Shown piece by piece: positions 10,288 to 22,200 of a stretch of 64,000 nucleotides of DNA. The notes under the pieces are model-generated. The model ran no database searches. It was not told where the DNA came from and saw only the letters and a list, made by a program, of their open reading frames with translations. Position 1 is the first letter of the stretch; every line of letters begins with the position of its first letter. The position numbers were made by a program, and so were the translations under genes. The DNA comes from Chaetoceros tenuissimus (taxonomy: Eukaryota; Bacillariophyta; Thalassiosirophyceae; Chaetocerotales; Chaetocerotaceae): contig BLLK01000045.1 of the NCBI GenBank assembly GCA_021927905.1, forward strand, positions 248,001 through 312,000. The letters are read 5' to 3'.

Positions 10288-12171
10288 ATGAGCAAAAGAA
10301 TTGTTTATATTCTAGCCGCTGCTGTGCTTGTTACGTACACATACTCCTCTTCAGCTTCACTTTTCATGGGTTCATCCATTTTACAAAAGACCCTCAGTAG
10401 GTTGAGTGGCGGTGCAAGAAACAATTCATGCACCTCAAACATCCTAGTACAAACAGCAAAAGATGCGATCCAAGCAGCTGAAAATGAATTCAGACTGAAA
10501 CCAAAGGTTGTAGATCCAAACTCAAACGACAACACTGCAAACCAAGAGAGTATCGCAGTTGCAAAGCACTTTCTAGAGAAGACTTCACCTGAATTTCTAC
10601 ATTCATTTGCAGCCAAAGATGAAGATCGCCTGGTAAAAGTTGGAAGATCTATAGTTGATCTTTTTGATATTGATAGTGACGACTCTGTACTTTTGACTCA
10701 AGGTTTGACTCACATCATTGAATCTACACAGATTCTCTCACATATTGGTCCAAATACTGAAATAAAAGTGCCAACTGTAAGATTTGGGAAAACTGAATTG
10801 CAAATGCCCATCGTAACGCTGGGAACGATGAGGTATCAACAGACTTGGGGAGGTAGTATTAACGACATGGAAAAGATTGATGCAAAAGGTCAGGAAAATT
10901 TGCTAGCCATTATGAGGCACGCGATTAAAAATCTAGGTATCAACCACATTGAATGTGCCAGAGGCTATGGTTCTTCTGAATTACAAACTGGAGCAGCGCT
11001 ACAGCAATTGTTCAAAGAAGGTGAAGTAAAACGTGAAGATTTGATTATTCAAACCAAAGTTAATGCCATGAATCCAAAGCTTTTCAGAGAAACTATTGAA
11101 AAGTCCTTCGCTATGCTTCAAGTTGACTACATTGATTTGTTTTCTTTTCATGGACTAAATCTTCAATATCACTACGACTTGATATTCAATAATCCTAGCG
11201 GTGGCGAGAATCTAATGGATATTGTGAATGAATACAAGGCTCAAGGAAAGATCAGACATATTGGATTCTCGTCCCATGCACAACCAAAGTTTATTGTCAA
11301 GTGCATCGAGACTGATGCTTTCGAATATGCCAATGTGCATTATCATGCATTTGGTAGCTATACCGCGTCCGGTGGAGGAGATTTTGGTGGGAATAAAGAA
11401 GTTGTGAGGCTAATGAAGGAAAAAGATATGGGTATCTTTGTTATATCTCCGTATGATAAAGGTGGAAGGCTTTATGCTCCATCAAAGAAATTACGGTCAC
11501 TGACCTTGCCTGAGTTTGAGCCAATGACATATGGTAGCATGTGGTTGTTTGGCCATCAATATTTTGACGAGGAGCATGCTCCGATCCATACATTCACTGT
11601 TGGTGCGGCTCGTCCGAGCGACTTAGATGAAAGTGTTATCGCTGCGCTTCAATTCAACTCGAATCCAACAGGTTATCTCGAACAGATCAAAATTGTTTCT
11701 GAACGTTTGAGAGCGGCTGAGATTGAGTCGTTTGGGGAACAGTGGGTCAACTCCTGGTGGCATGGCGTTCCGCAGTGTGATACTGATAATGATATGTACC
11801 AATTTGGACAGATTGTATGGCTCCATAATGTCATTAAGGCATGGGGGATGTTGGATTTTGCGAAGGATCGGTACGCTACGTTTTTGGGGAACATGGAAAA
11901 ATGGGACTTCACCAAGCCTGCTAGAGAAAACATTGCCAAGATGAGAGGAAGGTGGGGATACATGCCTGGCCTAGCTTATGAACCTACAAAAGATTATTCA
12001 GATATTTTAAGAGATGTTCCAGAGGAGAACAAGGAACGAGTTCTTGAAGCTATTAAATTTGTTCATTATCACTGTTCATCTTCAAGTGAGAAACAAAATG
12101 ATCAGATTTTACCAGAATGGGAACAAGCTCTCGATATGCGACCCTGGACGGCTTTCCCTGAAAGAAAGTAA
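10288..12171 (+). CDS. Aldo/keto reductase-family oxidoreductase with N-terminal signal and C-terminal extension
   Basis: An NAD(P)H-dependent TIM-barrel oxidoreductase of about 627 residues. The start at 10288 was chosen because it gives a clean signal or anchor sequence (MSKRIVYILAAAVLVTYTY); an in-frame ATG at 10240 would add 16 residues. After a helical lead of about 150 residues the barrel begins at VRFGKTELQMPIVTLGTMRY. The catalytic region reads INHIECARGYGSSELQ, with Tyr in the usual place but Glu where most aldo/keto reductases have Asp. The lysine is in IIQTKV and the histidine in DLFSFHGLN. Strand motifs IRHIGFSSHA and MGIFVISPYDKGG follow. The last 130 residues (from about WVNSWWHGVPQCD) are an extension typical of the COG1453-like group rather than classic reductases. 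Substrate unknown. Confidence 0.8.
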   Translation: MSKRIVYILAAAVLVTYTYSSSASLFMGSSILQKTLSRLSGGARNNSCTSNILVQTAKDAIQAAENEFRLKPKVVDPNSNDNTANQESIAVAKHFLEKTSPEFLHSFAAKDEDRLVKVGRSIVDLFDIDSDDSVLLTQGLTHIIESTQILSHIGPNTEIKVPTVRFGKTELQMPIVTLGTMRYQQTWGGSINDMEKIDAKGQENLLAIMRHAIKNLGINHIECARGYGSSELQTGAALQQLFKEGEVKREDLIIQTKVNAMNPKLFRETIEKSFAMLQVDYIDLFSFHGLNLQYHYDLIFNNPSGGENLMDIVNEYKAQGKIRHIGFSSHAQPKFIVKCIETDAFEYANVHYHAFGSYTASGGGDFGGNKEVVRLMKEKDMGIFVISPYDKGGRLYAPSKKLRSLTLPEFEPMTYGSMWLFGHQYFDEEHAPIHTFTVGAARPSDLDESVIAALQFNSNPTGYLEQIKIVSERLRAAEIESFGEQWVNSWWHGVPQCDTDNDMYQFGQIVWLHNVIKAWGMLDFAKDRYATFLGNMEKWDFTKPARENIAKMRGRWGYMPGLAYEPTKDYSDILRDVPEENKERVLEAIKFVHYHCSSSSEKQNDQILPEWEQALDMRPWTAFPERK

Positions 12172-12291
12172 TGCAATACTATCGTCATAGGAAATTTAAT
12201 TTAATTTACTACTATTCCATTGTCTATCCTAGTAAAAGTAGCTAAAAACAATTCTATTCTTTCGATTTGTGATTAATAATGTAATATTTAA

Positions 12292-13440
12292 TTAATGTGG
12301 AGATGACATTCCCTCCCAACAGTACCCAGAAGACTCTAATTGAGTAATTAAAGTATCTCGAACTGTCGAAATGCTGGGCCGTTTTTCGGCTTCTGCAGCC
12401 CAACTCTTTTGAATAGTGTCTTTAATCTCCGTCGGCCATTTACGTTTCATTTTTAATCTCTTATTCTTTTTGTACACAAATCTTTCATACTGATCGCTGT
12501 TCATCTTATCGTAAGGAACGGACAATGTTAGCACTTGCCACATCAATATAGCAAATGAGAAAACGTCAGCACTCAGATTATATGGCTTTCCTGCAAATAC
12601 CTCAGGAGCCATGTAGCGTTTTGTTCCTGCTCTTGAGAGTTTAAAGCTATCAGTTCCTGGTTCTCGATATTTCTCTTTGAGCTCTATGCAAAGGCCAAAG
12701 TCAAAGATCTTTGCAACACCATCATTTGTGATGCCGACGTTACCTGACTTGATGTCCCTAAAGATAACATCGGAGTCATGAAGAAACTGGAGTGCCGATG
12801 CAACATCAGCCAAAACTGTATACCTTTCAATTGATCTTTGAATCTTAAACTCTCTCTTCTTCTGGCCACTAGACATACTTAAAGTTTCTCGGAGGAACTG
12901 TCTTTCTTTAGTATTGTTCATCAATAAGCCAGTGGACCATCGCTTTATACAAAAACAAAGATCATGCTCTAACTTTTCTACAACGATAAAGTAATCTTTG
13001 CTTCCAGGGACAGCTCCATTGGAATGCAAAGAAATAATGTTTGGATGAACCAAAGCCTTTAAAAATGTTGCTTCTCTTGCTAAATCAATTTGGGCCGCAT
13101 GTTTCATCTCTGGTGGAAGAGTGTGCAAAACCTCCTTAACAGCATAAAGCCGAGGGTTGCTTTTTGACATTGATGTACAGCTAGTGTAACCGCTAGAAGT
13201 ACTAAGATCACTTCTGTCTAATCCGTCCATCGTAATTGAGCTGGAGCTGGTATCATATATCTTATTGTGTTGTTCCAACTTGGAGTCTACTGCAGATGCA
13301 AATTCTAAGATACTAGAGACTCTGCTAAATCCGCCAATTCCAATAGTTTTGCCGAAGCTTAAATCTACAAAAAATGCAGGGCGGGTGTGAGATGGAGATA
13401 TGTGAATCTCACTGGCATAGGTATTTACAGTTTTGTTCAT
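12292..13440 (-). CDS. Ser/Thr (TKL-like) protein kinase
   Basis: A 382-residue protein kinase consisting almost only of the catalytic domain. Visible motifs are the glycine loop IGIGGFSRV, the VAIK lysine in LYAVKEV, the catalytic loop VIFRDIKSGNVGI, DFG in KIFDFGLCIEL, APE in GTKRYMAPEVF, and lobe motifs NLSADVFSFAILMWQVLT and KRPSISTV. The HRD histidine is replaced by Phe (FRD), while Asp, Lys and Asn remain, so activity is expected. An insertion rich in Ser between the glycine loop and the lysine (about residues 50-100) is typical of diatom kinases of this sort. Upstream, a 63-codon frame (13600-13409) overlaps the start in another frame and may be a mis-spliced or 5' exon; the simplest model starts at 13440. 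The pathway is unknown. Confidence 0.82.
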   Translation of the reverse strand: MNKTVNTYASEIHISPSHTRPAFFVDLSFGKTIGIGGFSRVSSILEFASAVDSKLEQHNKIYDTSSSSITMDGLDRSDLSTSSGYTSCTSMSKSNPRLYAVKEVLHTLPPEMKHAAQIDLAREATFLKALVHPNIISLHSNGAVPGSKDYFIVVEKLEHDLCFCIKRWSTGLLMNNTKERQFLRETLSMSSGQKKREFKIQRSIERYTVLADVASALQFLHDSDVIFRDIKSGNVGITNDGVAKIFDFGLCIELKEKYREPGTDSFKLSRAGTKRYMAPEVFAGKPYNLSADVFSFAILMWQVLTLSVPYDKMNSDQYERFVYKKNKRLKMKRKWPTEIKDTIQKSWAAEAEKRPSISTVRDTLITQLESSGYCWEGMSSPH

Positions 13441-14019
13441 TACCTTCTTTGTCCAAGCTCAAGATTCTATCGTTGATTGATCCGCTGAAAATTTTAGATT
13501 CTAGCTTCAAACTTTGTAGACACTCATCAGTTCTTTCTCGCCGAAGAATCGAACCTCTTTTGTCTGGTTCCGGTAGTTGTGATTGTTTCTCGCTGCTCAT
13601 ATTTTTGTTTGCAAATTAATATATTAGCAATGCAGATAAAGTGTCAACTTTTAATCTTAAAATTTGATTCCTTTTCAGATTAGTCTCACGCTTTTTGTCT
13701 TTCAATGAGGCGGCAACGTTATTATGGCGTTCAAAAGATTGGAACCGATGAGGTGTATGATACGTACGTACTCTTGTTTTCAAGACAAGAGATTTCAGAA
13801 ATGTGACAAAATGAGAAGCTGTGTGAGAAGGCTACGTTTTCAGGAATCTTGCAGAAATGAATTTGTTTGAAAATTTTGTCATTAGAATTTCGTAAATGAT
13901 AACTACCGCTGGATTTGTTTTGCTTTGTGAAAGAATTGTGGTCGGTAGTGCTATATAATGTGCAATAATTAATTCGATGAGTTTCAGTCAGTGGATGCAC
14001 AAAGTAGACGGATTTCATT
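13441..14019. other. Upstream region between kinase and Sec5 genes
   Basis: About 580 nt upstream of the kinase start and downstream of the Sec5 stop. It holds a short minus-strand frame (13600-13409, beginning MSSEKQSQLPEPDKRG) that could be 5' coding sequence of the kinase but cannot be joined in frame by the only nearby GT-AG pair (32 nt). A repeated ACGTACGTAC palindrome lies at 13762-13771. Nothing else is recognisable. Confidence 0.35.
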
Positions 14020-17000
14020 TTAATCTCCAAGACACATCACAAATACTCTGCCTAATCTTTCTAGACGCTCGATAGCACCTAAACCATCTGGTCCATTGCG
14101 TGTCCCCCCTCCAGTCTTGGCTAAGAGCTTGTTTTTGCATGTCTCTACTGCATGTAAAACTTGATCACTCAAATATTTCTTCAGTGTGCTTACAAGAAAT
14201 TGTAATTCATTCAGATACTGATCTGCTTGGGTGCCCCTCATTCTAGCTAAACGTTGGTTGATCTCGTAACAAATTCCATCCACTACACTATCTGCTGCAC
14301 AGGACATGGCCAAGTATAAATAAGTGGAAGGCGATTGACTTTTTCTTACTGTCTTTTCTCCCAAAGCCTTTTCTACCTGTGCACGGCATCTGATGATGGC
14401 AAGAAGAGATGCCGATAAATGAGGTGGAAACTGCATTTCTGAGGGATTCTTTTCAACTCCGTCACCACCGTTGTCAATGCTAATCATTGGACCGAGTTTG
14501 CAGTATGATGTCATATTTCTTCGAATGCTTTCCAAGAACTCATCAAACATCTTTGCTTCTACTGCTAGGACGTCATCAGTAAGGATTTCCTCTAGACTGG
14601 ACCCTTGACTGTTGGTCAAATAAGAAACCTCACGAACCACATTGTCAATGCTTCCAGATAATGCATTAGCACATTCTGCTACAGCACGCAGTCTTGCGCT
14701 GTCTCCTCTATCGCCAACATAGCTTTTCAAACCTTCACAACTTTTGTGCACTGCCAACTCACAACCCTTATCAATCTCATCTACACAATTTTCAGGCCGT
14801 GTTAATTGCTCGCCTAGTTTCTGTACACATGCTACTATTGCGCTACCATCAAAAGCGCCACTGCCAGATGCTCTTTGAGAATTGGAACGAGCGCATTGAT
14901 CAAAGGCGTAAATACATTTGCGGCGTTCAATAGTTACTACAAAATCTTCGACGAGTACAGCCAATTTCTCAAGGACTGACTCGCTTTCGGATCTATTATA
15001 TTGAGCATTTTTGACAAAACCGTTGTAGTAGTCGCTCTCTGTAGGACGGAGACTAATGGCAGACTCAGCTATTGATTGAACAATATCAGCTAGCTCTGCA
15101 AGTTCGGTAGCGCATTTAGAAGTTTGGGTAGCCGGTAGTGGAGCTTGGACATGCTTTTGAAATGGAGCTTCATTGCCATAAGTTGCTCTCAATTCATTAC
15201 CTTCGTTTCCATTAAAAGAACCCAAGGCACAGAATGCACCGTGTTCTACAATAAGTCGAATTGATGGCACAATGCTCGATGTAAACACTTCAAAGGTTTT
15301 CATCATACCTTCACTCTGAGCCAACTCTTCGTTGTTTTTTGCACGGGCAGCCCTCCGCTTTTCTGCTTGCCGTGCTGATTCTGCTACCTTCAATAACCTT
15401 GGTAACCATGTTCTCGCAATATTCACTGTATGGATTGTGGATATTACTCGAGATTCAAGAACATCATATTTCCATCTGTTCCGTTCTCTCTTATCGGCAC
15501 TGCTTTTCGAACCTGCATCATTTGTAGACGCATTGTCTGTATGAGTCTCGTCGACCGTATGACTATTGTCCTCGTGCACCGCGGCTAATGTTTCGCCTTT
15601 GTGCAGACGACTGATTGCTGTCTCAGTCTCTTTCACTGTCTCATTGACAAGTTGAGAAAAATGGGCAGCTTGAAGTTGTAAACATGCCAATCCAGGTGGA
15701 AGTTCACGAACATTAACGATTGTCTCGCCAACAGCAATTTCACCAAGCCCTCTGAACTCTACTCTTGGTAACTCAATCAGCTCCTTCTCTTCACTTTTGC
15801 CTTCTTCTTCGTTGCTATCTGGAATATCAAGTTCATTAAGTTCTCTCAGATCACGAATAGAATCCAATAAGCTTTGAAGCGGGAGAGCGGGATTAGCAAG
15901 TCTACATTCAAGATCATCCCTAGCCATTCTAGCGGCATCTGCAGCTCGGACCTTTATATTGGAAAGGAGTTTGACTTTATTATCGTCATCGATAACAAGA
16001 ACGCGACGATATGCTTTGACTGCTGCACTAAATCTCCCATTTTCAATATGTTGACGCATGAGACTTGGAACTTGTAAAAGTGGACCGACTCGAGATAAAA
16101 CAGCAAGTGCAGACTGAACTTTACGAACTTCACTTGTGTTATCAAGAAGAGGCTTGAAACTCTTCTTTGCCTCGTCAGAACACAACTCTGCAAGTTCCTC
16201 CAATTTGTCTATACGCCTATGTACATTTGGACCTCCTTGGTTACTTTTAGTCTTTCCAGCTTTATCTGAGAAGAGATCAATACCATCTGCGCATCTGATA
16301 TACAATCCAAAGTTTTCTTTCACGCGTTCTTGGATACGTTGCATGTGATCATCGCTTTGGTCTACATTCAAAAGGTCAGTGATTGTTCCGAAATTTTTGA
16401 TATAAATGAGTCACACAAAATACTTACTTCCTAAGCGTTCGATACCAGCTTTAAGATGTTCGTATCCAGTTCCGCGATGAACCAATGTCAGAAAGAGCAT
16501 TGGGTCGAAATTCGGGTCAGACGGTAAAATAGACAAATCTTCTGCTGACTCAATTTTTTCGTCGTCTTCTTCTTCAGAACTGAGTTTCTTCTTCTTCCCG
16601 CCAGTAAGGACTTCCTCCAAAGAGCTCTTTTGAGCACCTATCGTAATCAACATGTCAACTCCAAGAGAATGACGATCTAGGGGGATGACGTTTCGTAAGA
16701 ATCAGAAGAAGGAGTAATTGGACAGGTATCATCTCAAACCAATGTTGGACTTACCCTTCTTTTTCTTTCGCTTTCGAATAAGCTCAAGTTCCTTTTCATG
16801 CGGATCAAGATCTTCCATCTCTTCTTCCAAATCTTCAATTGCTCCATGCAACATTTCCGCAGCTCTGCCTTTAAAGTTATTTAAATCAAAAGTTGGTGGG
16901 CGTATTCCCAGAGGGTCTAATCCAACCAGTCTCTTTCTTTCCTCGTCCTGCTTCTTGATCTTTTCCACGTTTTTGCTCTTTCGGTCAATTTCATCATCGT

Positions 17001-18069
17001 CCACGACACTATTTCTAAGCATGCCACTCTCTGCTGTATTAAGCTGAACATGTTTTGCTAGCTTTGAGTCACTCCATCTAGTTGGTAGCTCATTGCTCAT
17101 ATTCATCAACAGTGGGTCATCCTTATCAAAAAGTTTGATACCAAGATCTTCAAGCTGTTCGTCAGCATGAGCTTCTGCTTCTGCCATTGCCTCCTTTTGG
17201 TCATCAGTTAAACTTTGATTCTTGAATGCGTCCATTGCATCAATATCGACCTCAATCTTTTCAGATGCAAATGGATTAGAAGCATTATTTCCAGATGGAC
17301 TCAAAGGATTCGTTACCAATATAGACTTATCTGCCCTTTGCCTAATTTTATTCTGAACATCCTTTGTACAATTCTGTACCATCCAATTTTCAAATGATTG
17401 TCGTGCAGCTGCACTTGGTAATAGGTCTTCCATGTAAAGAGTAGGCTGATTACTATTTCTTGCATCTGGATCAAAGTGTCGTGTGAATAAAAGAACAAGA
17501 ACTTTACACGCTTCACTTTTGGCTCCTGTTCGAGCATTTCCATCTGAAGAATTGTATCTTGTATCTTTGATATGTGCATCAAAATTTGCAATTTTCAACT
17601 GTGACGGTTTCAGGGTACACAATGCATATGCAAACGGATTCAATTCTACTAATCCAGAGGTAGCATCAACACCTGATGAAACCGGTTCTCCGTCCTCCAT
17701 GTCAACGTGATCACATGCTAGATATTTTACAAGATGCATGGCATTTCTTGCACTTCGTTTTAGTCCCCCTTGATGATCTGAAGAAGGGGTTGCACAAGCC
17801 TGTAATAATCCATAGTAGGACGATAAATCACCATATTGTTCATCGTCATATAGAGCTGTTGATGATTCCGATCCAAGAAATAATAGAGGCAAGTCATCAT
17901 CATAGAACTCAGGTGTATTGCCCTTGTTTTTCGTATTTGCACCCGAGACATAGTTTCTGAATTTGGTAAGTGCACGAACACGATCTTTGTGATTTCCTCC
18001 CGTCTTTGGGTTCAGTTTTAAAAGGAGGGACTTGATTTCCAGCGTCGATCTCTCTGGACCATCTGCCAT
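14020..18069 (-). CDS. SEC5: Exocyst complex subunit Sec5 (EXOC2) with long N-terminal extension
   Basis: Sec5 is part of the exocyst, which tethers secretory vesicles to the plasma membrane. Three exons join in frame: 18069-16755, 16676-16428 and 16361-14020, with introns of 78 and 66 nt, giving 1301 residues. The Sec5 core begins near residue 500 with NFDPMLFLTLVHRGTGYEHL, matching the conserved HRDTS...LL.GL entry, then VKENFGLYIRCADGID. The next hallmark is EVRKVQSALAVLSRVGPLLQ, then LMRQHIENGRFSAAVKAYRR. The rest is helical, ending VETCKNKLLAKTGGG. The first 438 residues (helical, with GGLKRSARNAMHLVKYLACD and an acidic, Lys-rich end) are not part of animal or yeast Sec5 that I know. The splice junction GAAG|GTAAGT...CCCCTAG|ATCG keeps them in frame. 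They could be a separate upstream gene, but the exon join makes one transcript the better model. Confidence 0.8.
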
Positions 18070-18422
18070 TTTAGAAAGCGATTTTCTTGTGCCTTGACTA
18101 TGTCGCTGTTATGGAAACGAAGATCTGATTTATTGTGCTAGACGTAAATTACAAAGTAGATGAAGATTGTGAATATTGAACAAGTGATTCTTGTGATGCT
18201 CCTTCAATTTTTTTGTGTTCGCGCTCGAAGTCGGTCGGCCTACAATTGTACGGGACTCGACAACAGGAAACAGGGAACGAAAGATAGATACTAAGTATGG
18301 GTTGATTAGGGATGATACTACGTATTCTGTTATCTTCAATCTTCAATCTGTTGATGCAATCAATACTTTTTTTCAATCAATCATAAAGTGTAACCTCTTT
18401 GAACTGAGATAGGAACAAGAAA
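18070..18422. other. Divergent promoter region, Sec5 / Bet3
   Basis: 353 nt separating the starts of two vesicle-tethering genes (exocyst Sec5 and TRAPP Bet3), which therefore share upstream DNA. Small overlapping frames exist on both strands but none has coding character. Confidence 0.4.
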
Positions 18423-19043
18423 ATGTCTAAATCTGGAAGCATTACAGCAGCGGGTCAGAATCTCTGGGCAAAAGTCCCCAAGGCGAACTCTGAACTTTTT
18501 GCTTTGACCTATGGCTCACTCATTACAGAATTGATCCGTGACTATGATCAAAACATTCCCGAAATAAATAATCAACTTGATCGCATTGGCTATTCGATCG
18601 GGGTCAGGTGCATTGATGAGTTGTTTGCAAAGAGTGAAGTTAATGGTGTTCAAATTCCATCCTGTAGAGAATTACGTGAGACAGCGGAAGTCGTTGCAAA
18701 GATTGGCTTCCGTATGTTTCTTGGAGTTAGTTGCGATGTTGGGAAATTGACAGAAAAGAGTTTTAGCTTATATTTGAGTGAAAATCCATTGAGTATATTT
18801 GTAGAGTTGCCTCAGAATGAAGTCGGAGTTGATGGATCTTCTTCGCATGGACCCGATTGGACCCAGTTGAAATATAGCAATGTTTACTGCGGAGTTATAA
18901 GAGGGGCTTTGGAGCAAGTCAACCTCAAGGTAGAATGTGAATTTGTCGGAGACATGCTACAAGGGGATGATGTCAATGAAATCAAGGTGGAAGTGAAGGA
19001 GGTCATTGCAGATGGTGCGGGAGAGGACTATCAAGAGGAGTAA
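18423..19043 (+). CDS. BET3: TRAPP complex subunit Bet3 (TRAPPC3)
   Basis: Bet3 is the core subunit of TRAPP, the guanine-nucleotide exchange and tethering complex for Rab1/Ypt1 in ER-Golgi traffic. The 206-residue frame has no intron and matches the family throughout: NSELFALTYGSLITELIRDY at residues 20-39, DRIGYSIGVRCIDELFAKS, CRELRETAEVVAKIGFRMFLG, NPLSIFVELP, and YSNVYCGVIRGALEQVNLKV followed by FVGDMLQGDDVNEI. Animal Bet3 carries a buried palmitoylated cysteine in the GVRLIEDFLAR region; the C in GVRCIDELFAK lies nearby but whether it is equivalent is inference. Insertions are small (one near residues 135-145, GVDGSSSHG). The start at 18423 gives the normal family length plus a short acidic tail. 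Confidence 0.93.
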   Translation: MSKSGSITAAGQNLWAKVPKANSELFALTYGSLITELIRDYDQNIPEINNQLDRIGYSIGVRCIDELFAKSEVNGVQIPSCRELRETAEVVAKIGFRMFLGVSCDVGKLTEKSFSLYLSENPLSIFVELPQNEVGVDGSSSHGPDWTQLKYSNVYCGVIRGALEQVNLKVECEFVGDMLQGDDVNEIKVEVKEVIADGAGEDYQEE

Positions 19044-19212
19044 AAATATCTTCTTTTCTCAGTCATGACTAGATCTACCGTCTGTAACTTTTGTAATTGG
19101 AATAGAACTTTTTTACATTATTACTACTATTTCACAAGATGTTGATGACCCCATATTTTGACATTTGACGCATATTTTTTCTTGACTTTGCGCTTGTATT
19201 ATACATCTTTTC

Positions 19213-22200
19213 CTATTTTGTAGTTTGATTTTTCTTGTTTGACCCCAATGCTGTTGTATCCCTAACAAGGGAATCGTGGAAGTAATGCTTGGCAACAAGA
19301 GACTTTTCGTTACCCTTCTTAGTCTTTGTTCGCATTTCCAATAGATCCATTAGGATTGCATCTCTTTCAGTTTTTGTTTTGAATTCCGCATTCTCAATGG
19401 AGCTGCCGGCATTCTTGTCAGCAATGGATGTTGTAAGCCCAGTTGTAGTGACTGCTTGTGATTCTAATTGGCTTTCAGTGCCTCCTTCTGACAAATGCTG
19501 TGCTCTTCTCTTGAAAAAGTCAAACATATACTTTGCGTCCTTCTCTGCTGCAGAACATTTAGATCTAGCCTTATCGAATTCATTCATGTGACAATACCAT
19601 TTCTCTGGTAAAGTTTCGACTTCTACGAACGAAGGAAGCATTCTCCATTTCTCACATGTCTCGCACTGGACCCAGTTGTCGATCTCCATAATGGCACTAA
19701 TCTCTTCAGAAGAAAAATTTCTCTTTGGATCCTTTTGATCGATAACACTTGCAGCCAAATTTGTCTTATTCACGCTTCTAGAATAGACCTTTTCTTCCAT
19801 GGATCCTTCCGTGAGTAATCTGTAACAGAAGACAGGTTTCTTCTGTCCATATCTGTAACAGCGATGGACAGCCTGTTGTTCAAGGACAGGGTTCCAACCA
19901 CAATCGAATAGTACGACTCTATTTGCTGCAGTAAGATTAATACCCACACTCCCTGCTTTAGAAGATATGAGAAATAATTTCACGGATTCTTCTGCTTCTA
20001 GCTCTACTTGACTTCCCATGGTATTTTTTTGTGTTTCTTTCTCTTTGTTGAACTGTCCTACAAGAACACCTCTCTGTGTGGCAGAAACTTGGCCATCAAT
20101 CCGCAAATAATCAACACCATTGGACCAGCTTCCAAATGACTTTCCTCCTCTACAGTATTTCTGGATATCATGTTGAAAGTCTTCCCATTTTGGCTTTTGG
20201 AGCATAGATTCAATGTAATCGAGTGTTTTCAAGCATTGTGAGAAAACGACAACCTTATCCCCTGTACAAGAAAGAGTATGATGCAATTTATCATTAGAAT
20301 TGTTTTAGAGGAAAAAGTTGGATAGAGAGATTGGAAAAAGAGTACTTACCAATGTACTCGGCATGAGCCAAGATTTGCAATAATACAGATGCCTTTCCTC
20401 CACTTTCAATGTTTCCCATGTGCGGATACTTTTTGTAGACCTTGTCCCACCATGGAACTTCCTCTTCCTCGGATTCAATTGACTGCATACTGTCCATGCT
20501 TTCTCTTCGGGGAGATTTAGGATTATCGATGACAGTGGCTACAACTGCATCCTCATTGTCCTCCTCATCGTCACTGTCATCAAGCATGATGATTTCGACC
20601 CCTTTTGAACTCTGTGAATTACTCTGAATAGGATGTGGATCTAACTGTACAGGTTCGACTTTGATTTCTAATACTGCCAAATTATCACCACTTGATTTCT
20701 CTGTAGAAGATTTTGAATCACTCAAATTCTGTTCTCGTTGCGCAATTGCAGCACCGCCTTTCGCAATGTTAGATTTTTCTTGTACCTTATTCTTCTTCGA
20801 TTTTGATCGTAAGAGCAATGCTCCTGGATGATTATTCACTGGAAATAACTTTTGATATTGTTCCAAGAAATTATTCTTTTCTAGAGAAATGGAATGTTTC
20901 TTAAATGCCCGATATAGAGATTTTTGTATAGGAGTTTGATGAATATGGATAACTGCTTGTTGAATAAACTTCAGGTCTTTTTCAAGGACAGACGCATCTA
21001 AGCGATGAAGGAATGGACCCACTTTTTGGAAAAGTTCTTTGAGTAGCACGGTTCCTCTTTCTTGTGCTTCTAGTGAGGAGTCAGAATTGAAACAAGACAT
21101 AATATTCTTTTCGTACTTGCTCTCAAACTTTGATTCAGGCCCCAAGCAGCCTGGATTAATCCAGTCGCTCATTCTGTAAAATTCAAAAAGATTGTTTGAG
21201 AGGGGAGTTCCTGTCAATACTACTCGTCTAGTTGTCTTCATGCCAATGAGAGACTTATACATGGAGGTAGTCTTCGTTTTCAGCATTAGATGGCCTTCGT
21301 CAATGAATATGCAGTCAGGGCCTGGGTTTTGGAAAACCTTTTGGTAGAACTCTACATCTTTCCCTTTCTGCGATGTAGCAACTTTAGCAAAGGTTTTGTG
21401 TGTGACAAGAAGGACCCCACCTTCTCTCCACCAGTCCTCTGTCACCTTTCTTCTACCCTTATTTTTACTGGATGAAAAATCCCAAATACGAAATCCTAGC
21501 ATATCTTCTCCAATCCATTTTGCGAATTCATGTTTCCAGTTTTCAAGGACGTTTACAGGTATAACCAATAGGACTCTCGATACCATTCGGCTTTTGATTG
21601 AAGACCCCTGTTTTCTGTATCTCAAAGCGGGATGACAGAGAAGTGTATGAATCAAAGTTACAACCTGCAGGGTCTTGCCAAGTCCCATGTTGTGTGCCAA
21701 AATACATCCCTTCGTTGCTTCGATCTTCGAATCTTCATTCGGTTGGCCAATCTGCGTCGCAGAGAATGTTGAAAGATCAGTAAAGGTTGTGTTCCACATG
21801 AACTTGACACCATCTACTTGATGGGGTTTCAATATTTCTGCAAGCGATGACGCAACGGATACGTTTGTAGGAGCGTCGGAATCCCGGAGCAATGAAGTCG
21901 TATCTGCTTGAAAAAGAACAACATTCGAATTCTCAAACATGGCATTTTCGTCTCCATATGTTTCATGGATCTCGTGGTCTGGACGGTATACTGTATTGTT
22001 TCTATTGCTTGTATGGCCAGGATATTTCTTCGAAGAATTGGAAGCTTTCTTTCTTGAACTTGATGTACTAGCACTACGTTTTTTCCTTGTGAGAAGATTA
22101 GCATTTCTTCTTACAACAGTTACAGAAGAGTTTTTCTTACGTCCTTGAATTTGGATTACTTCCTTCTCTCCTCGTACTCCAACTCTGTCAATGGTTGAAT

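Noticed and set aside
13731-14030. 99-codon minus-strand frame downstream of Sec5
   Set aside because: His/Ser/Phe-rich with no family resemblance, lying between the Sec5 stop and the kinase promoter.
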